Origin: Owenia fusiformis
Taxonomy: Eukaryota; Annelida; Polychaeta; Sabellida; Oweniidae
Direction of reading: 5' to 3'
Length of the DNA stretch: 64,000 nt
NCBI GenBank assembly: GCA_903813345.2
Contig: CAIIXF020000001.1
Coordinates: 50,549,885-50,613,884 of the forward strand
In this document: positions 22,422 to 35,325 of the stretch, in pieces
How positions within the stretch are numbered: the first letter of the stretch is position 1
How the letters are laid out: every line of letters begins with the position of its first letter
The notes under the pieces: model-generated
Databases searched by the model: none
The model's input: only the letters and a program-made list of their open reading frames with translations
What the model was told of the DNA's origin: nothing
Program-made: the position numbers and the translations under genes

Positions 22422-24560
22422 AAGGTAGTTCACAAATAACATTAATTCTAGGCTAATTTATGGAGCTTTATAAAACATACATTTCATAACAATTTGATTC
22501 ACATGAACAGGGGAGTCAAGCATTATTCACTCATCCCAGTTTTCTGTCTGATACATAGCAGAAGAATATGCATTTTTTTAAATTCAAGTTTTATTGCAGA
22601 CATTTTGCACACTTTGAGATATTTCTGATCTTTTTTTCTGAAATTTTTTCAGCTTTTGAATAATTGTCATTTGACTCATGGATCAGATGGAATTTTCAGT
22701 ATTTTTCAGTTGGTATATCTAAATGATCATATGTAGCACCACTTAATCAGATCATTAATAAATCATGTTTAAAACCATGTTTATATTGTACTCATCTCCA
22801 AAACAAATTCATAATCACAAATTAGTCACATTACCATAGTTGCACCAAATATGGCAACATACATTGAGAGAAAGGACAGGTAGAATGGTGATTTATACTG
22901 TTGAGAATGAGAAGTAAAGTTAAGTTTTACGATGAAAAGATGAATAACTGGAGACTTGAAACTAACGAGTCCTGAAGTTAATGTGAAGTGGGATTTTTTA
23001 AGTTGTTCAAAATACAGTAATAGATAAATACAAGTCAAAGGCACATGTGGCTGCTATATGCAAGCTCACCTAGGTAGACTTGCATTGTTGAATTTTTCAA
23101 TAAAAATTTTGATACTATGGAAAATTTGCAATTTTGTTCAGAAAACTAAGATGTGTGAATATCATGTTTTGAAAGTACAGTACATGAACACTTTGAACAG
23201 TAATTGAAAGTATTATAAATATTAAATTTCTAGTGTGCTGTAATAATCCCCATAGCTTTATTTTACATTTGCATAATATATAAAGTGAGAAAACACTTAA
23301 TTAATAGAAATAAGAACATGACTAAGACATTTTGTAAATGTATACTACATGCCTGTAGAAAGGTTTCATCGAGGGGGCTTAATATTGCTCAGATTTAACT
23401 CCTTGTATTGCTGCTTGATGTCAGCTTTGCTATTTTTGATGAATAAGTGCAAGGAGCTCACGGATCTCGAGCAAACAACCTCAGAGAAATTTCACCAAGA
23501 ATCTTTTCTGACACTCGTTACATCTCTGAGGTCCTGCAATTAAAGGAAGCTATAAAGAGAACACCGGGGTTTCATTAGCAGCAGGCAACAGGCGATTTTC
23601 AATGGTGGTTTTCAAATTGCCTGTTGTTCTTAAGGACTTTTCAAAGTTAAATTTATGATTTCCATTATATTAATTTTGCCCGTTGTTTTCATTTATTTAG
23701 CCTGTTGTGAGAAATTCTAGTGAAACCCCTGGAACATTATTCACACAATAATAATAGAGGTACAATGTGGGTTACATATTTGTTTCAAACCTATTTGTTT
23801 AAATCAAATGTTTGGAACTGTTTCAAATTGGTTCGTTAAGTCTTTGGAATATCAATGGTAAATACATAATGTCATACAGCATACAGCATTGACTGATAAA
23901 AAAAATTGTTGTGGTATACCAGAATGCCACAGTGCTTATTTTATTGTAAAGGAACAATTGTTTCTTGACAATATTGCCCCTCAAGCCCTTTAAGCTACAG
24001 GCCTGAACTATACTTTACTTGCAGTTCAACTGGTACCCTGTACCAGTTTGTCTGTATACATAATGTCACACCTAGTGTCATATAAACATTGTACATAATG
24101 CCTGCTCCTACACAAGCCATTCAAAAATGCATAAATCTAAGCATTACTGGAAGGTCTAGCCTGCCTCTATCAGTCTATCTACTTCTTTATACTCATAAAG
24201 AAAAGCTTATCCATAACAAGCTCCGATTTTTCCACATTTTGTAGTCACCCAGATTTTTTTTGTATCAAATGTTGGTATTACAAATGTACAGGTAACTCAA
24301 TGAGTTTAGATTCTGTTTCTATCCCCCATGAACACTGCGTAATATTTACCACATATCTGTTGTAGACTATCAGATCACGGTTCTGTTTAGTTTATATATA
24401 ATGTACCTTCGGTCATATGCTAAGGGGTCTTCCACTCGGACCCAGTAGCCAGAGGCCATGTAACAGTGGCTCCCCCTATCCTGAGGGTGTGAAATGAAAT
24501 GATGAGAGCTAGTGTTCTCTGAAAGTGATGTGAATGATGAATTAATGATATGAGTAGATT
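22422..24560 (-). other. 3' flank and probable 3' UTR of SPOP
   Basis: This lies downstream of the SPOP stop codon on the - strand. TTTATT words (reverse of AATAAA) occur at 23940-23945 and elsewhere, so the end of the transcript cannot be fixed by eye. A 168-bp MITE sits at 23564-23731. No other gene is supported. Confidence 0.35.
23564..23731. mobile_element. 168-bp MITE, ends CCGGGGTTTCA / CAGGGGTTTCA, flanked by GAACA
   Basis: The left end CCGGGGTTTCATTAG and the inverted right end CAGGGGTTTCACTAG match, with GAACA on both sides (23559-23563 and 23732-23736). The interior contains GGCAACAGGCGATTTTC and CCTGTTGTGAGAAATT. A longer copy of the same family lies in inverted orientation at 61413-61957. 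Confidence 0.7.
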
Positions 24561-24705
24561 TCAGGATTGTTTTACACGTTTCCTTGGAGGACCTAATGGA
24601 GGTGACTGTTGACTTGCGAGTGCCCGAAAAGCATCGGCTACGAGATGAGGATGGCTTTGTACCATTGTTTTCCAGCCTTGGGTTTCCATTACATCTGTTG
24701 CATGG
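24561..24705 (-). CDS. SPOP last coding exon (residues 327-374 and stop)
   Basis: The exon follows a TTTGTTTATTTGCAG acceptor (exon base 24705) and ends with TGA at 24561-24563. It completes a codon begun in the previous exon and encodes [15 protein letters not shown], then the tail ending [13 protein letters not shown]. Human SPOP has the same length here, and this basic tail is its nuclear localisation signal. The region continues the BACK domain, which helps SPOP form higher-order oligomers. Exon phase (one base completing the split codon) agrees with the preceding exon. The - strand frame continues beyond the acceptor into the intron, which is why the exon boundary is set by the AG and by homology. 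Confidence 0.95.
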
Positions 24706-27308
24706 CTGCAAATAAACAAACACAAAAGATAAATAGTATGTACAATCAAAGTTCACACGTACAAGAGAACAAGAGCAACACTGGCTTCATTTTGTGTTTC
24801 GTGTTTAACATTCCCTAACTTATTTGATTATTTCAAAATCTCCCAACTTTTTTATAAAATCCAGGGGCCTGAAAACAAATATGTTTCCTGATATATCCAG
24901 GTTTGTGGGAATCAAATGAGTAATGTATGAAAACCACCATTTGAGCTTATATTACCTCTTTAACCTGCACTTCGTCACGTGCAATTATTACATCAGAAAC
25001 TGTGTTGATTTATGTACATAATCATAGGAGAATGTCGTAGCAAACATGTGCTTCTATAGATAGACTTATTATGATATGACAATAATGAGGAAATTATATT
25101 GCGCAATTCTAAACAGAATCATATGGGGAGATCCATGAAATACGTTGATACTGGATTAATGGTTAATTAATAGGTTAGAGAGCAAAACCAGGGAAAACCA
25201 GGGATAACCAGCATTAATGTTGGTAAACGCTGGACCAACTTGAGAAAATAGGCTTGCATCCAACCAGCTGAAAAATTGCACCCGATGAGAAAATTAGAAA
25301 ATCATGAAAAATTGGAATATTCTAATCAGCTTTGGTCAATATTGGGAAATTGAAACTTTCACCCATGTGAAAAAATCAGAGAGAACACTGACAATCCCTC
25401 ACATTGTTCTTCCATGTGAATAATTGAAACAGGCTTGAATAAGAAAAGACTGTATTACACATCCAACATTGTAACAAAGCTGAGACATATGCCACAAACC
25501 TATACTAATACAGGGAGGCAATAATTAATGTGCTGTTAAATCCTACGTCACTCTCCTATCTAATTGAAATAAAAACATATTGTTGATTGGAAAGTAAAAA
25601 AGTCCGTCAACTTGAAAATATTGATCAAGTCGCGATAACCATCCCTACAGTGCACACTGACCCTGACACACAATGGAGTTTGAGTTAACTTGCTCTGTCA
25701 TCAAATGTCAGAATATAGGGAAGATCGAGATCGCCATGTTTTTTAAAGGGTACTTAAATACAAGGGGACACTGAATATTAAAAACACTCTTAAATAACTA
25801 GGCAATCAATCTGGCATAAAGGGCTGTACCGCTATATCATTGTACATGTACTAAAAAAAAAACTTCTGATTTTTCAGCAAATGAAGCATATGTAATCATG
25901 TTGTATCGTGACAATCCTTCAATAAAGAAAATGATAAAAAAACACAATATCATTATCACCAAACGGAAATTTTATCAAGAAAAACATAATGTTGATAATT
26001 GAGGAGGTTACATCAATAATAGCAAATTGATTATTTCCTCCATGTATTATGAGACTATTATTATTGACAACTTTTGCCTAAGGAACGGCACTGGACAAAA
26101 ACTCTCTGAAGTATCACATGAAAATTCATAAGAAACAAGTAATTTCAATTTGTTCAGAAACCAGTACATTTTTGGGTGCAAGCTCACTACCTAATATACT
26201 GGTAAAGATGAATGTTCTATTGTCACATTCTAGAAAGAATTTGGCAAGGGTTCTGATATTTCAATTTTGCTATTCATGTCTCATCTTTGTAATGCTATAC
26301 TTTGTCACACTGCATCCTGATGGAATGCTATTTCACTTATATATTCAGTGCATCAAGAAACCCTTTCAGCAGTTTCATGTTAATTTTGCTTCTTTTAAAA
26401 GAGAGTTTCAAGTAATTACTAGTCGCATGGGCCTCTGAAACTACAAGGAAGGTCTCATGTTTTATGAAACCAGTAGGCATTAGTTCAGCTTCGGTTAGAG
26501 TACTTAACATAAATCAAGAGATCGTCTTGACATATAGCCCCAATGACAACTGACCTGTTTTATTCAAATGTGTAGAATACTGATTGCAATATGTCTGATA
26601 CATTAACATTGCCTGCGTTTTGTTGCTAAAAATAACAATGGTTTTTACGAAATAATATGGTATCGTGTGTTGGATGCCCACGCGCAACAGTCCTTTTCTC
26701 TTGACAGCTTGGGGTTGTGTACCAAATACACTCAGTCAGGTGTCATTTCGAGAAAGTTAAGATGACATTGTATCATTTGCAAGTCATTTAAAAGACATGA
26801 ATGAAAGAGAATCAATATCTTTTAAATTTATACAAACATAACGTAGGTTGATATATTGAGAAGCTGGCTGATAAAGTACATTCATTGCGTCATTCTGCTC
26901 TTGTAACAAATTATTATTGACAATAGATTTGTATTTTATCTTTCAGATCAGGATGCTACTTGTGTAATTAGCAGAAAAAGGTAGAGTTCCACATGAAAAA
27001 TTGCTTCCGCTTTGTAAATACGTAAACAATGTAAACAGCCCTTAAAATAAGATTTCAAGTATATATCCTAGCATCAATATAATACATGTAAGTTCAATGT
27101 AGATATGAGTTACCAGGGATATTTAATTATTTTCTGGACAGACAAATTTAGAGACAAAACAGATGCACATTTTATATATACTGAGGATTAATTACCTCCC
27201 TCAAACTTATTTAGAACATAATTTGAAACAAAGTTTACTTTGGAAAAAAGCAAATCGTTCTTCAAGGTGAATATATGAATTAAATGTTCCCAATGATAGT
27301 TTACTTAC
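24706..27308 (-). other. SPOP intron (last)
   Basis: This 2.6-kb intron is bounded by GTAAGTAA at the donor (27301-27308) and TTTGCAG at the acceptor. It is AT-rich. A 106-codon + strand frame at 26118-26438 has no protein signature, and no repeat family was recognised. Confidence 0.7.
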
Positions 27309-27451
27309 CTATTTATAAAGTCTATGGCATGTGTTTTAAGTTGTTCTGCACTATGTAAATCTGCTAGAACAAGGACCTCAGATACATTGTCAACTAAAAG
27401 GTTGGTGCATAGTGCTTCTTCACACATCACCTTTAGTCGCTCAAGAGCATA
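27309..27451 (-). CDS. SPOP exon: end of BTB/3-box and start of BACK (residues 280-327)
   Basis: The exon begins after TTTATATTTCAG (exon base 27451) and ends before GTAAGTAA. It encodes [19 protein letters not shown], then [20 protein letters not shown] and HAIDFIN, with two bases of the next codon. This matches the SPOP segment linking the BTB fold to the 3-box/BACK helices, which packs on CUL3 in the human protein. Length is 143 bp, in phase with both neighbours. The acceptor and first ~65 bp of this exon are duplicated twice just upstream in the intron. Confidence 0.96.
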
Positions 27452-27625
27452 CTGAAATATAAAGATACATTGTCAATCAGGAAGAGTGCTTCTTCACACA
27501 TCACCTTTAGTAATTTAAGAGCATACTGGAATATAAAGATACATTGTCAATCAGGAAGAGTGCTTCTTCACACATCACCTTTAGTAATTTTAAGTACACA
27601 CTGAAAAACAGATACACTGAGGAGT
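27452..27625 (-). repeat. Tandem copies of the 27451 splice acceptor and exon start
   Basis: Two further copies of a ~74-75-bp unit follow the exon in + orientation. On the - strand each carries a T-rich tract, CAG and TATGCTCTT- or TGTGTACTT-like exon start, then GGTGATGTGTGAAGAAGCAC, with equivalent acceptor positions at 27525 and 27600. A partial fourth (GAGTGCTTCTTCA) follows. The unit joins intron bases to the first ~65 exon bases with a small internal change. Use of the 27525 site would add 74 nt and shift the frame into an early stop. Confidence 0.88.
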
Positions 27626-28218
27626 GCTTCTTCATTTTTCCCATTGTGCAAGAAACTCAAAATACATAACAGAGATTACTGTTTCTGACCCATGTTACAT
27701 ATATTGACACGTTTATGTGTATGATACCATTATCAATGCGGCTACCACAATAAATTACATGCAGGACTCAATGTACCAGTTTTATTAACATGCAAATTAT
27801 TACATATACTAAATCATTTTCTTTACCTTGTTAAAATTTATAAACATTTTCACAAAATGGGATCCGGTCAATCTTGGTATGTTATACATGTATAAAAATG
27901 AGGACAATAATTTCTTCAACTTGCCAAGAACATTATTATCGTGTTATTCAAGGAATGCAATAGATGGTAATTGATATAATCTTTTAAAAGAATAAAAAAT
28001 AAGTGAAAATATATATAGAACTAGACATGCACCTGCATCATGAATTATGTCTAATAGCATGATAAAGTGTCAGAAATAAGAATTGTATGTTATGCTAAAA
28101 TATTAATTTTGTGAGGCTGAGGCAATTTAATTATCTGGTTTACCTAAAGAAAGGTAAAGGTTTTAAAAGGATGGGAAATTTTGAAGGGGTTGTCCTGTTG
28201 AAAGGGAAATAACCTTAC
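27626..28218 (-). other. Remainder of SPOP intron between BTB and BACK exons
   Basis: AT-rich intronic DNA ending at the GTAAGGTT donor of the BTB exon (28211-28218). No gene or further repeat was seen. Confidence 0.6.
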
Positions 28219-28397
28219 TTTGTCTGCAGCTGCTAAGAGATCATCTGCCATTTTTTCTAAATTTGGGGCTTTCCCAGTATATATAAAGCGTAAAAGTTCC
28301 CGCATCACTTCTTGGTCAACGTCTGTAATTTCAACTCTATTTTGTTTTCTCTCTTCCATCTCGTGTTCAAACATGGCGTTAAACACGGGGGACCGCG
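28219..28397 (-). CDS. SPOP exon: core of BTB/POZ domain (residues 220-279)
   Basis: The acceptor TTCTATGCTTTTAG precedes exon base 28397. The exon encodes [16 protein letters not shown], then [17 protein letters not shown] and [19 protein letters not shown], ending AAADK before GTAAGG. These are the BTB/POZ helices and strands of SPOP, which mediate homodimerisation and CUL3 binding. The sequence is near-identical in type to the vertebrate protein, with conservative changes. Length 179 bp restores phase 0 at the 3' end. Confidence 0.97.
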
Positions 28398-29796
28398 CTA
28401 AAAGCATAGAAATAAAGGTACATAGAGCAATGGGAGGATAATGTTACTTGATTAATTCAATATACACGGTTAAAATGACACAATAATGACATTAAAGTTA
28501 TCTTAACCTTTGAGAAATCATAACTTTATTGATGGTAGGTATGAAACAGTTATACATCACTATATAGGTTTTATTATATTATGAACCAGCAATGTTTCAT
28601 TGCATACTACCTTCAGCTGCTTCAATACAGTCTAAAGTAGATAAATGAAAACCTTGGCATATGATAATAGCCATATAAAGTGGCCATGAACTCGACATTG
28701 ATTTTCATTAAGCATTCTTGTTTTAATAATATATTTATATCAATGTACTTTATTGAAAGTGTATCAACATGTGATTGCATGTTCACCCAGTTGTTAATGA
28801 AAACACAGAATGAAACTGTCAATCAACGCTATTAGGCACAATTGTCTGTACAACTTTACATATTTGGTACCATATGAAGGTCTCATCTTGTATACATTGA
28901 AAATGTATGTTGTGAGTCTGGGTGGTGTGATATTATATATACATATCTATTATTATAAATATTACATATTTGCATCTAAATACAGTATATCTACAATTTA
29001 CTATGTGTTTCAGCTTGGGTATTTTAAGGATGAGCCAATAAAATAAATACAATACAGAGAGGTCATATTGACCCAAAAATATGAACAGATTTCAGCTTAA
29101 TTGATTTAACATCAAGTTGAAATAACATCATTCATGATACACGAATAAAATGCACTATGTGAACTGTAGAAAACACTTACAAAATCATAAACTATTTCAC
29201 AATGAGGAAATCTATATTTAACACAAAATGAAATCTACATCTGAAGTTGTAGTTTGATGTTGCACCATTATAAGTACTTTTACTTCAATTAATGATTTTA
29301 TGTTGCCTTTTATTAAGTCTTTTATATTTATTAGAATGAATGATGAAATTCTGATTCTGAGATGACAAATAAAAACTCTACAAAAATGGAGTTTTACGTG
29401 ATTAGTCTCACGTTCTTGATAATTGCTATTCAGAACAAAAGACATTGGAATGCGGCACTGCTATTATATTGCCTAATAAGGAAAAATCAATAGGATGAAT
29501 CGTTCAAAGAAAATAATTAGTTGCTTAATTTGTAGGTCACCTTCAAAAGCTCAAAGTACACGTAATATGCTTTTAATAGATCGACAACAATAAGTGACTC
29601 TATTAATGAACCATATTCTTGAAACAGCAATGGGAAAAACTGGTGACTGCACTTACAGAAATTGATATTGACTTTGTTCTTGATATTTGACTTGAACTAC
29701 AATAAATGGTAGGGAAATAAATTCTTTGCAGTTGATTACATATTTGATTATAGCAAATATATTTTCCTAAACCAATTAATAACATTTGTCGTTTAT

Positions 29797-29838
29797 TCGG
29801 CTATTCGGCTATTCGGCTATTCTGCTCTTCGGCTATCA
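29797..29838. repeat. Short tandem of TTCGGCTA-type units
   Basis: About five units (TTCGGCTA, with one TTCTGCTC variant) in a row within an SPOP intron. Confidence 0.75.
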
Positions 29839-30407
29839 ACTTTAAGTTGAAACTTATTCCACAAAGTCAAATCCAATAGTTAACTTTTATGTCACAGTGC
29901 TAACATATTTTTCATCAAAATTTTGCAACTGCAACAAAGTTTCTTTTTTTGTACCCTGGAATATTATATCGATATTAATATTGGTAGAACGTGATTGAAT
30001 CCAGGTGTGGGGATAAAGAAAACATTCATTATAAAGCAAACATTGAAACAAAGGTGAACAGGATTCGTGATATAATAGGCACGATTTCAAAAACTTTTAA
30101 CCAATATTATTGGTTTATTTTCAGTTAAACCAGATCAGATTTCTTTTTTCTATTGATTTCCAATTTTCATATCATATAATTTGCACTGTATGAGTTCTGT
30201 CCCCTTTAAATGACAATGTATCTTAATACTACTGTACATGTACATGAATTTTGATGGAATGTACTCATAGTACTCAATCCTGGAATGTTATGGTATAAGA
30301 GAGATGTTCTGAATAGTAATTGAATTTTCATGATATTGGCACTTTTAAGCCTATTCCTCGATTATAATGGCCAAATAGAATAATATCATTGCTCTATAAA
30401 TATGCAG

Positions 30408-30565
30408 TACATTGAAACCTGTAAAGTGGAACACCTCTATAAGTTGAGCACTCCTCCAGCTTATTGGCTTATTGTTAAATGAACCTCTGTAAGTGGAAGA
30501 ACACCTCCCTAGTGGAACATTTTTAGAGGTACCAAGAGTGTTCCACTTTCACAGGTTTTACTGTA
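30408..30565. mobile_element. Palindromic MITE, ends TACATTGAAACCTGT / ACAGGTTTTACTGTA
   Basis: Left ACCTGTAAAGTGGAACACCTCT faces right AGTGTTCCACTTTCACAGGT. Ends of the CAGTAAAACCTG type recall pogo/Tigger-like Tc1-mariner MITEs (inference). Related copies lie at 39911-40059 and 59085-59240, with a partial copy at about 38463-38535. Confidence 0.6.
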
Positions 30566-30854
30566 TATAAATCACATTTAAAGGCAGCCATTGTGCTGAC
30601 ATCCATAGCTGCCAACTAATGCATAAATGAAGACTAGAAACTGCTTGATGATATGTCCTAGAATAATCCCAAATGAGCTTCACCATCTTTATAAAGTGCA
30701 ATATATCATCCATCTCAGATCAATTTAACCTTCATAACTTTCATAAATGCATCAAACATTACTAAGGCGTAACATGACCGCAAAATTCACTTTTTGTAGA
30801 CAGAGATGACAGGATAGGAGTAATTTGTCAGTTTAAATATTTGTAAATAGCATA

Positions 30855-31027
30855 ACATGAGCACCCCCTCCCCGCAAAAAAATCTTTCAAAATCATGTAG
30901 TTTTTAAACATTCTGAACACTTTTAAAGTGATTTAGGGCCAATGTTGTCAACTCACTGGAATTTTAGAAAACTCCCCTGGAATTTTGGAAAATCGATTCC
31001 TCCTGGGCAAAAGCTGGCTACAGGCCT
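30855..31027. mobile_element. Fragment of a CCAGCTTTTG/GGCCTGTAGCC-ended element
   Basis: The segment has a C-rich end (CACCCCCTCCCCGC), a middle TCTTTCAAAATCATG and a right end AAAAGCTGGCTACAGGCCTG. It resembles the segment at 51885-52035 (TTCTTTCAAAATCATGCATTTT). Termini with GGCCTGTAGCCAG words are common in animal MITEs. Family and target site are not resolved. Confidence 0.4.
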
Positions 31028-31364
31028 GCTCATTTATTCTCTCTTCAAGCCTCTCTTACCTTCCCCCCTCCCCCTCCCCTCCCCAATTTTCAATCTAACA
31101 TCCCTTTTCAATAATATGACTTTGCTTCCTTAAAAGAGAGCTTTCTTTAAACAATAGGTTTATTTCATTGCATGATTAACAATAATATAAAGTATATATT
31201 AATATATGATCATGCAGCAAATCACATTTCAGCATTTTATGTCTGCTTTCAAATAAAATATTTCCAGAAAAGTATAAAAAAACACATCCATTGTTAAAAG
31301 ACAGCTTCATCTACTTATTTTCATTTCATTTTTTCATATTGTTATAGTTTCTAACTTTTTTGTG

Positions 31365-31475
31365 GTGGCAATCAGCGGTTGGTGTTCGGCACTTGGTGTT
31401 CAGAGTTTGGCATCTGTAACAAATGGCAGGTGGTGACATTTTGCATGTTAATGCCTTGTTTACTTTTTGTCGTTA
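31365..31475 (-). repeat. Dispersed intronic repeat, copy 1 (reverse)
   Basis: Read on the - strand: AAGGCATTAACATGCAAAAT, then GTCACCACCTGCCATTTGTTACAGATGCC and a run of CCAA/CACC words ending in CCACCACAAAAAAG. Five other copies lie in SPOP introns at 36925, 50713, 53208, 55372/56600 and 58826. Confidence 0.7.
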
Positions 31476-34400
31476 CAATTACAATTTCTACCTGATTTTG
31501 AAAGGAAATAGTAGAGCTAAAGGGATGTTACAGAACAAATATCAGGAACAATTTGTAAGGGTGTAGAGTTTAAAGTACATCCTTTCATTGATCTGCAGAA
31601 TGGCTATGTAGGCTAAAAATGGATGTTTATATAAACTGGGTTGTGGAAATATCAACCCCCTGGAGTGAAATAAGAATGTTAATACCCCTCACTATTAAAT
31701 TACCTAAATAAACAATAAAAAATTAGAACAAAATAAGGCAATAAAACTTAAAACAAATCTACTCTATTAATAATATAAGCATATATATTTTTATTAAGAT
31801 TATTAGGTTTAAAGGTTTTTTCATATTAGCTTAGCATTGTTGTCAAACAATACAACAAAATTAACCTAATAGCACATGTAGATACCTTTTCTCCACGAAT
31901 ACCATATAATACTTGTATATCAATATAAATTAAATGGGCTCAATGCCTATATTTGATTTTTAAACAAACATACCAAAATATACTCTTTTTGTGTAAGGTC
32001 AATCAATGGATTACCATTTATTGAAATAGCATGGAAGAAGCCCTCTTGTAAGAGGTAGAATCAAATTATGATGAGGTTAGAAAATCCTCGTTATCAAATG
32101 AATAATGGTTTATTTTATCATCTGATATTATTACTTTGAATATTACCACTCCGACCTGTTCCTCATTTCATATTAGAACCGACAGGCAATTAGCTACCTA
32201 AATAGATCACAATTATGAATTCATCAAAGAGAATAAGCGCTTTGAAAAAATAATGAGACTACAATGTTACCATTAATGAATACTAGAAAAATCCTTATTA
32301 TGTTCGACAGTGCAGTCAAGATGAGTCAGTGCTCACTTTAATGGCAGTTTCACCAGATATTAAAATTAATGAGTTTTCCGAGAAATTACAATAACTCAGA
32401 TTGATTCTATTAAAAGCAGAATCCTCTTATCGGGTCACAGAGAATAAAATATGTTCAACTTTGTACTGTGAAATTAATCGGTCTGAATAAAATATATTTC
32501 TTGTGATTAATAACAATAATGGTCAAATTCATGACACAAGTGAATAATCTTATCATTGATATCAATAGGTGGTATCATAACTAAGGCAAGGGGCTGTGTG
32601 ACTATTAATGAACTTGGTGATCTGATCAGCTGGTGGTCTGAAGAGATCTGTTGTGTTTGAAGTTGCTTCTGAGAATGCAACTATAATGTGGCAAATTCCA
32701 CTAAACACATGTTACATGTATTTTGAACATAATATTATACTGTACTAATAATAAAAAATTATTATTTTCTCCTTTTCATGAAAAATGGTTGCCATTTTGA
32801 AAAGTTTGAGACTCTATGTTCCTCATATAGGACATTGGCATATAAAATGTCAACCATAGTTGGTGTTATCAAAGGTTCCTTTTTACAAAAGACGGTGACC
32901 AATTTGAAATCATATATGTTAGAAATTTATTTTTAAGCAGAGGTTATATGCTTATACATAAGGCATTAGCCATTTATATTTGAACCAATCCATCAATCAG
33001 TATTTGAGTTATCCCATGGACAGACAAATTAATGGACAAATAGATGAACTGATGAACAAATGAAAGGAGAGACAAAAAGCTTCTCTATATTATTACTCAA
33101 TCTTCATTCAGTAGGATAATAAATGTTTTAAAAAATATACAAGCTTTAAAACATCTTTTTCCCAAATTTTGAACTTAATACAATATGAACTGAAAAACTT
33201 CATTCACTTTCAATCTACATTCAGTTTGTTCATTGCCGCTATCCCTGGCTCTTGTAATAAATATATATGTCTGAATTCAGAGATATAGCATCAAAATAAA
33301 TATAATAAAAAAACTATTTGGAGCAATTTGTAGAATGTATGTACATCTTACATACCAGGTTAAGACAAAAAACTTAAATTAACAAAGCTAGACTAGACAG
33401 TAGACAGGATCGAAATGTGTCAGACAACTAAATACTCGTACAGGGAATATCAAACTGGACAAAAATAACTGTGTGTATGAAATAAACTCCCAGCATAGTT
33501 AAAAGGAACATTATAACTTAATAGATTATAACTAAGGAGAGCCATTTATCGATCTCCCTGATGAGTTCGATATGGATCAGTCATGCAAGAAAAAAATCAT
33601 TCTTTACATTCATCTGACAGCTCAATGATAGATTGCTTATATGGAATCAAAAGGAAAAAAATAAAGTTCAGACAAGGTATTTACATGATTGAATAAAATA
33701 TTATAAGCCACTCGATTGCAATTATAACGTAATACACTGTGAAAAATATCACACTTTTTATTTATCTAAAAATTCAAAATGGCTGCCAAATAATTAATCC
33801 AGCATGTCCAAAACATAATCAGATCTTGACACTAGTCTGCTCTTGAATCTGTAAAAAATTCAGCAACTCAGATATTAAAAACAGTTTTCATAGAATTTTG
33901 CTGACAAGAAAAAGTGCAATAAATGCCACAAAAAAGCAGATCAATCAAGTCATTGTTCCTCTAGTCTTGATAAATAGTGCTCATTTTGTCAAAAGGTAAT
34001 CCGAGTCCTTAATGGCATTCACCCTCTAATAATAACGCAGAAAAGTGCAGCACTTAATTAGGAATAAAGAATATGATAAAGTGAAAAATGAAGACTAACA
34101 TTAGGCCATCTTTCAATATTAGTTTTGCTAATTTGATTTATATTCCTGCAAATAAAGAAGTGAATAACCTTCTTGAAAATTCATTCATTCAAGTCCATGT
34201 ATACATTTTTGATTCTTCAAGGATGGTAACAGTAGTAAAAGAAGCAATAGTACAAGAGAAAAACCTGCAATCTGCAAGTTTTGAAATTCCTCTTTTCTAA
34301 AAAACATGTTGAATAATAAAAAAGTCTACGTGCAAACTTTTCACTTCCTGCCTAATATATCATTTCGTCCTTGGTATAGATCTAGCATTCTGATTAGCCC

Positions 34401-35325
34401 GTGTGATGTAAAAATATATACATGTATCTTGCTTATTTTTTGTAATTTACTAAAATCATTTAATGACTTACTATTACATGTACTCGAATATAAACTTTAC
34501 AAACTTGTATCTGGTTATGGCATATCCTTTGACCTGTAACCAAGGAGTAAATACTAATCACATAGTTGAAGCTCTCTATAATGAAATATATTAGAAAGGG
34601 TAGCTTTGGCAGGAAGCACAAATTTGTTATAAAAACTATTATCTGGCAGAAAAGTGTAATATACGGTATACATAATTCATGACAGGATGTTAGAGCTATC
34701 AAGTGTATAATATAAAAGTAACATATAATATATAGACTAATATACCACCATTTAAATATATTAGCTCTGAACTGATCACTGTAACTTTTCCAAGAGCACA
34801 CTGTAGTACTTAATGCTTATACCTGTGTCTATATTTCCAGGAGTTCATTTTAACCGGGTACAGTGACAGGACATTGGCATCGCCACATTACAGTCTTCTC
34901 AATTATTTTAAAGTACAAATTTTTTTACAGACAAAGAGTGACAGGAAGAATTATGTGAAATCTGTCTTAAGTGCTAATATGTGAGAAGTTTCACAACAAG
35001 GTAGCAACCCTAGGTAAGATAACATGGCATAGTATAGAGAAATCGATAGAAATAAATGAGGGTTATGTTATGGGAGGTTTTGGATATGGGGTATATCCTG
35101 AGGAAAATATAGATATCTTTCCGAGGGCCTGACAGGTCCAAGGTAAGATATAATATTTCTAATTCTTCTGTCTGCTGCATCTATTCTGACAGTTTCGCTA
35201 TAGCAAGATATTCTAACAAATTGACTGTTTCTACACAAACCAAAAACCACATATATATCTCAAGCTTACCCAAATTTTTTTGGTCTTCCTGATATTAAAA
35301 CAAGTAAGCTAGACACTCTCAACCC

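Noticed and set aside
26118-26438. 106-codon + strand frame in the last SPOP intron
   Set aside because: No recognisable features; AT-rich intron sequence opposite to the gene.
28144-28218. Extension of the BTB frame past the exon into [12 protein letters not shown]
   Set aside because: This is read-through of the GTAAGG donor at 28218; SPOP homology stops exactly at the exon end.
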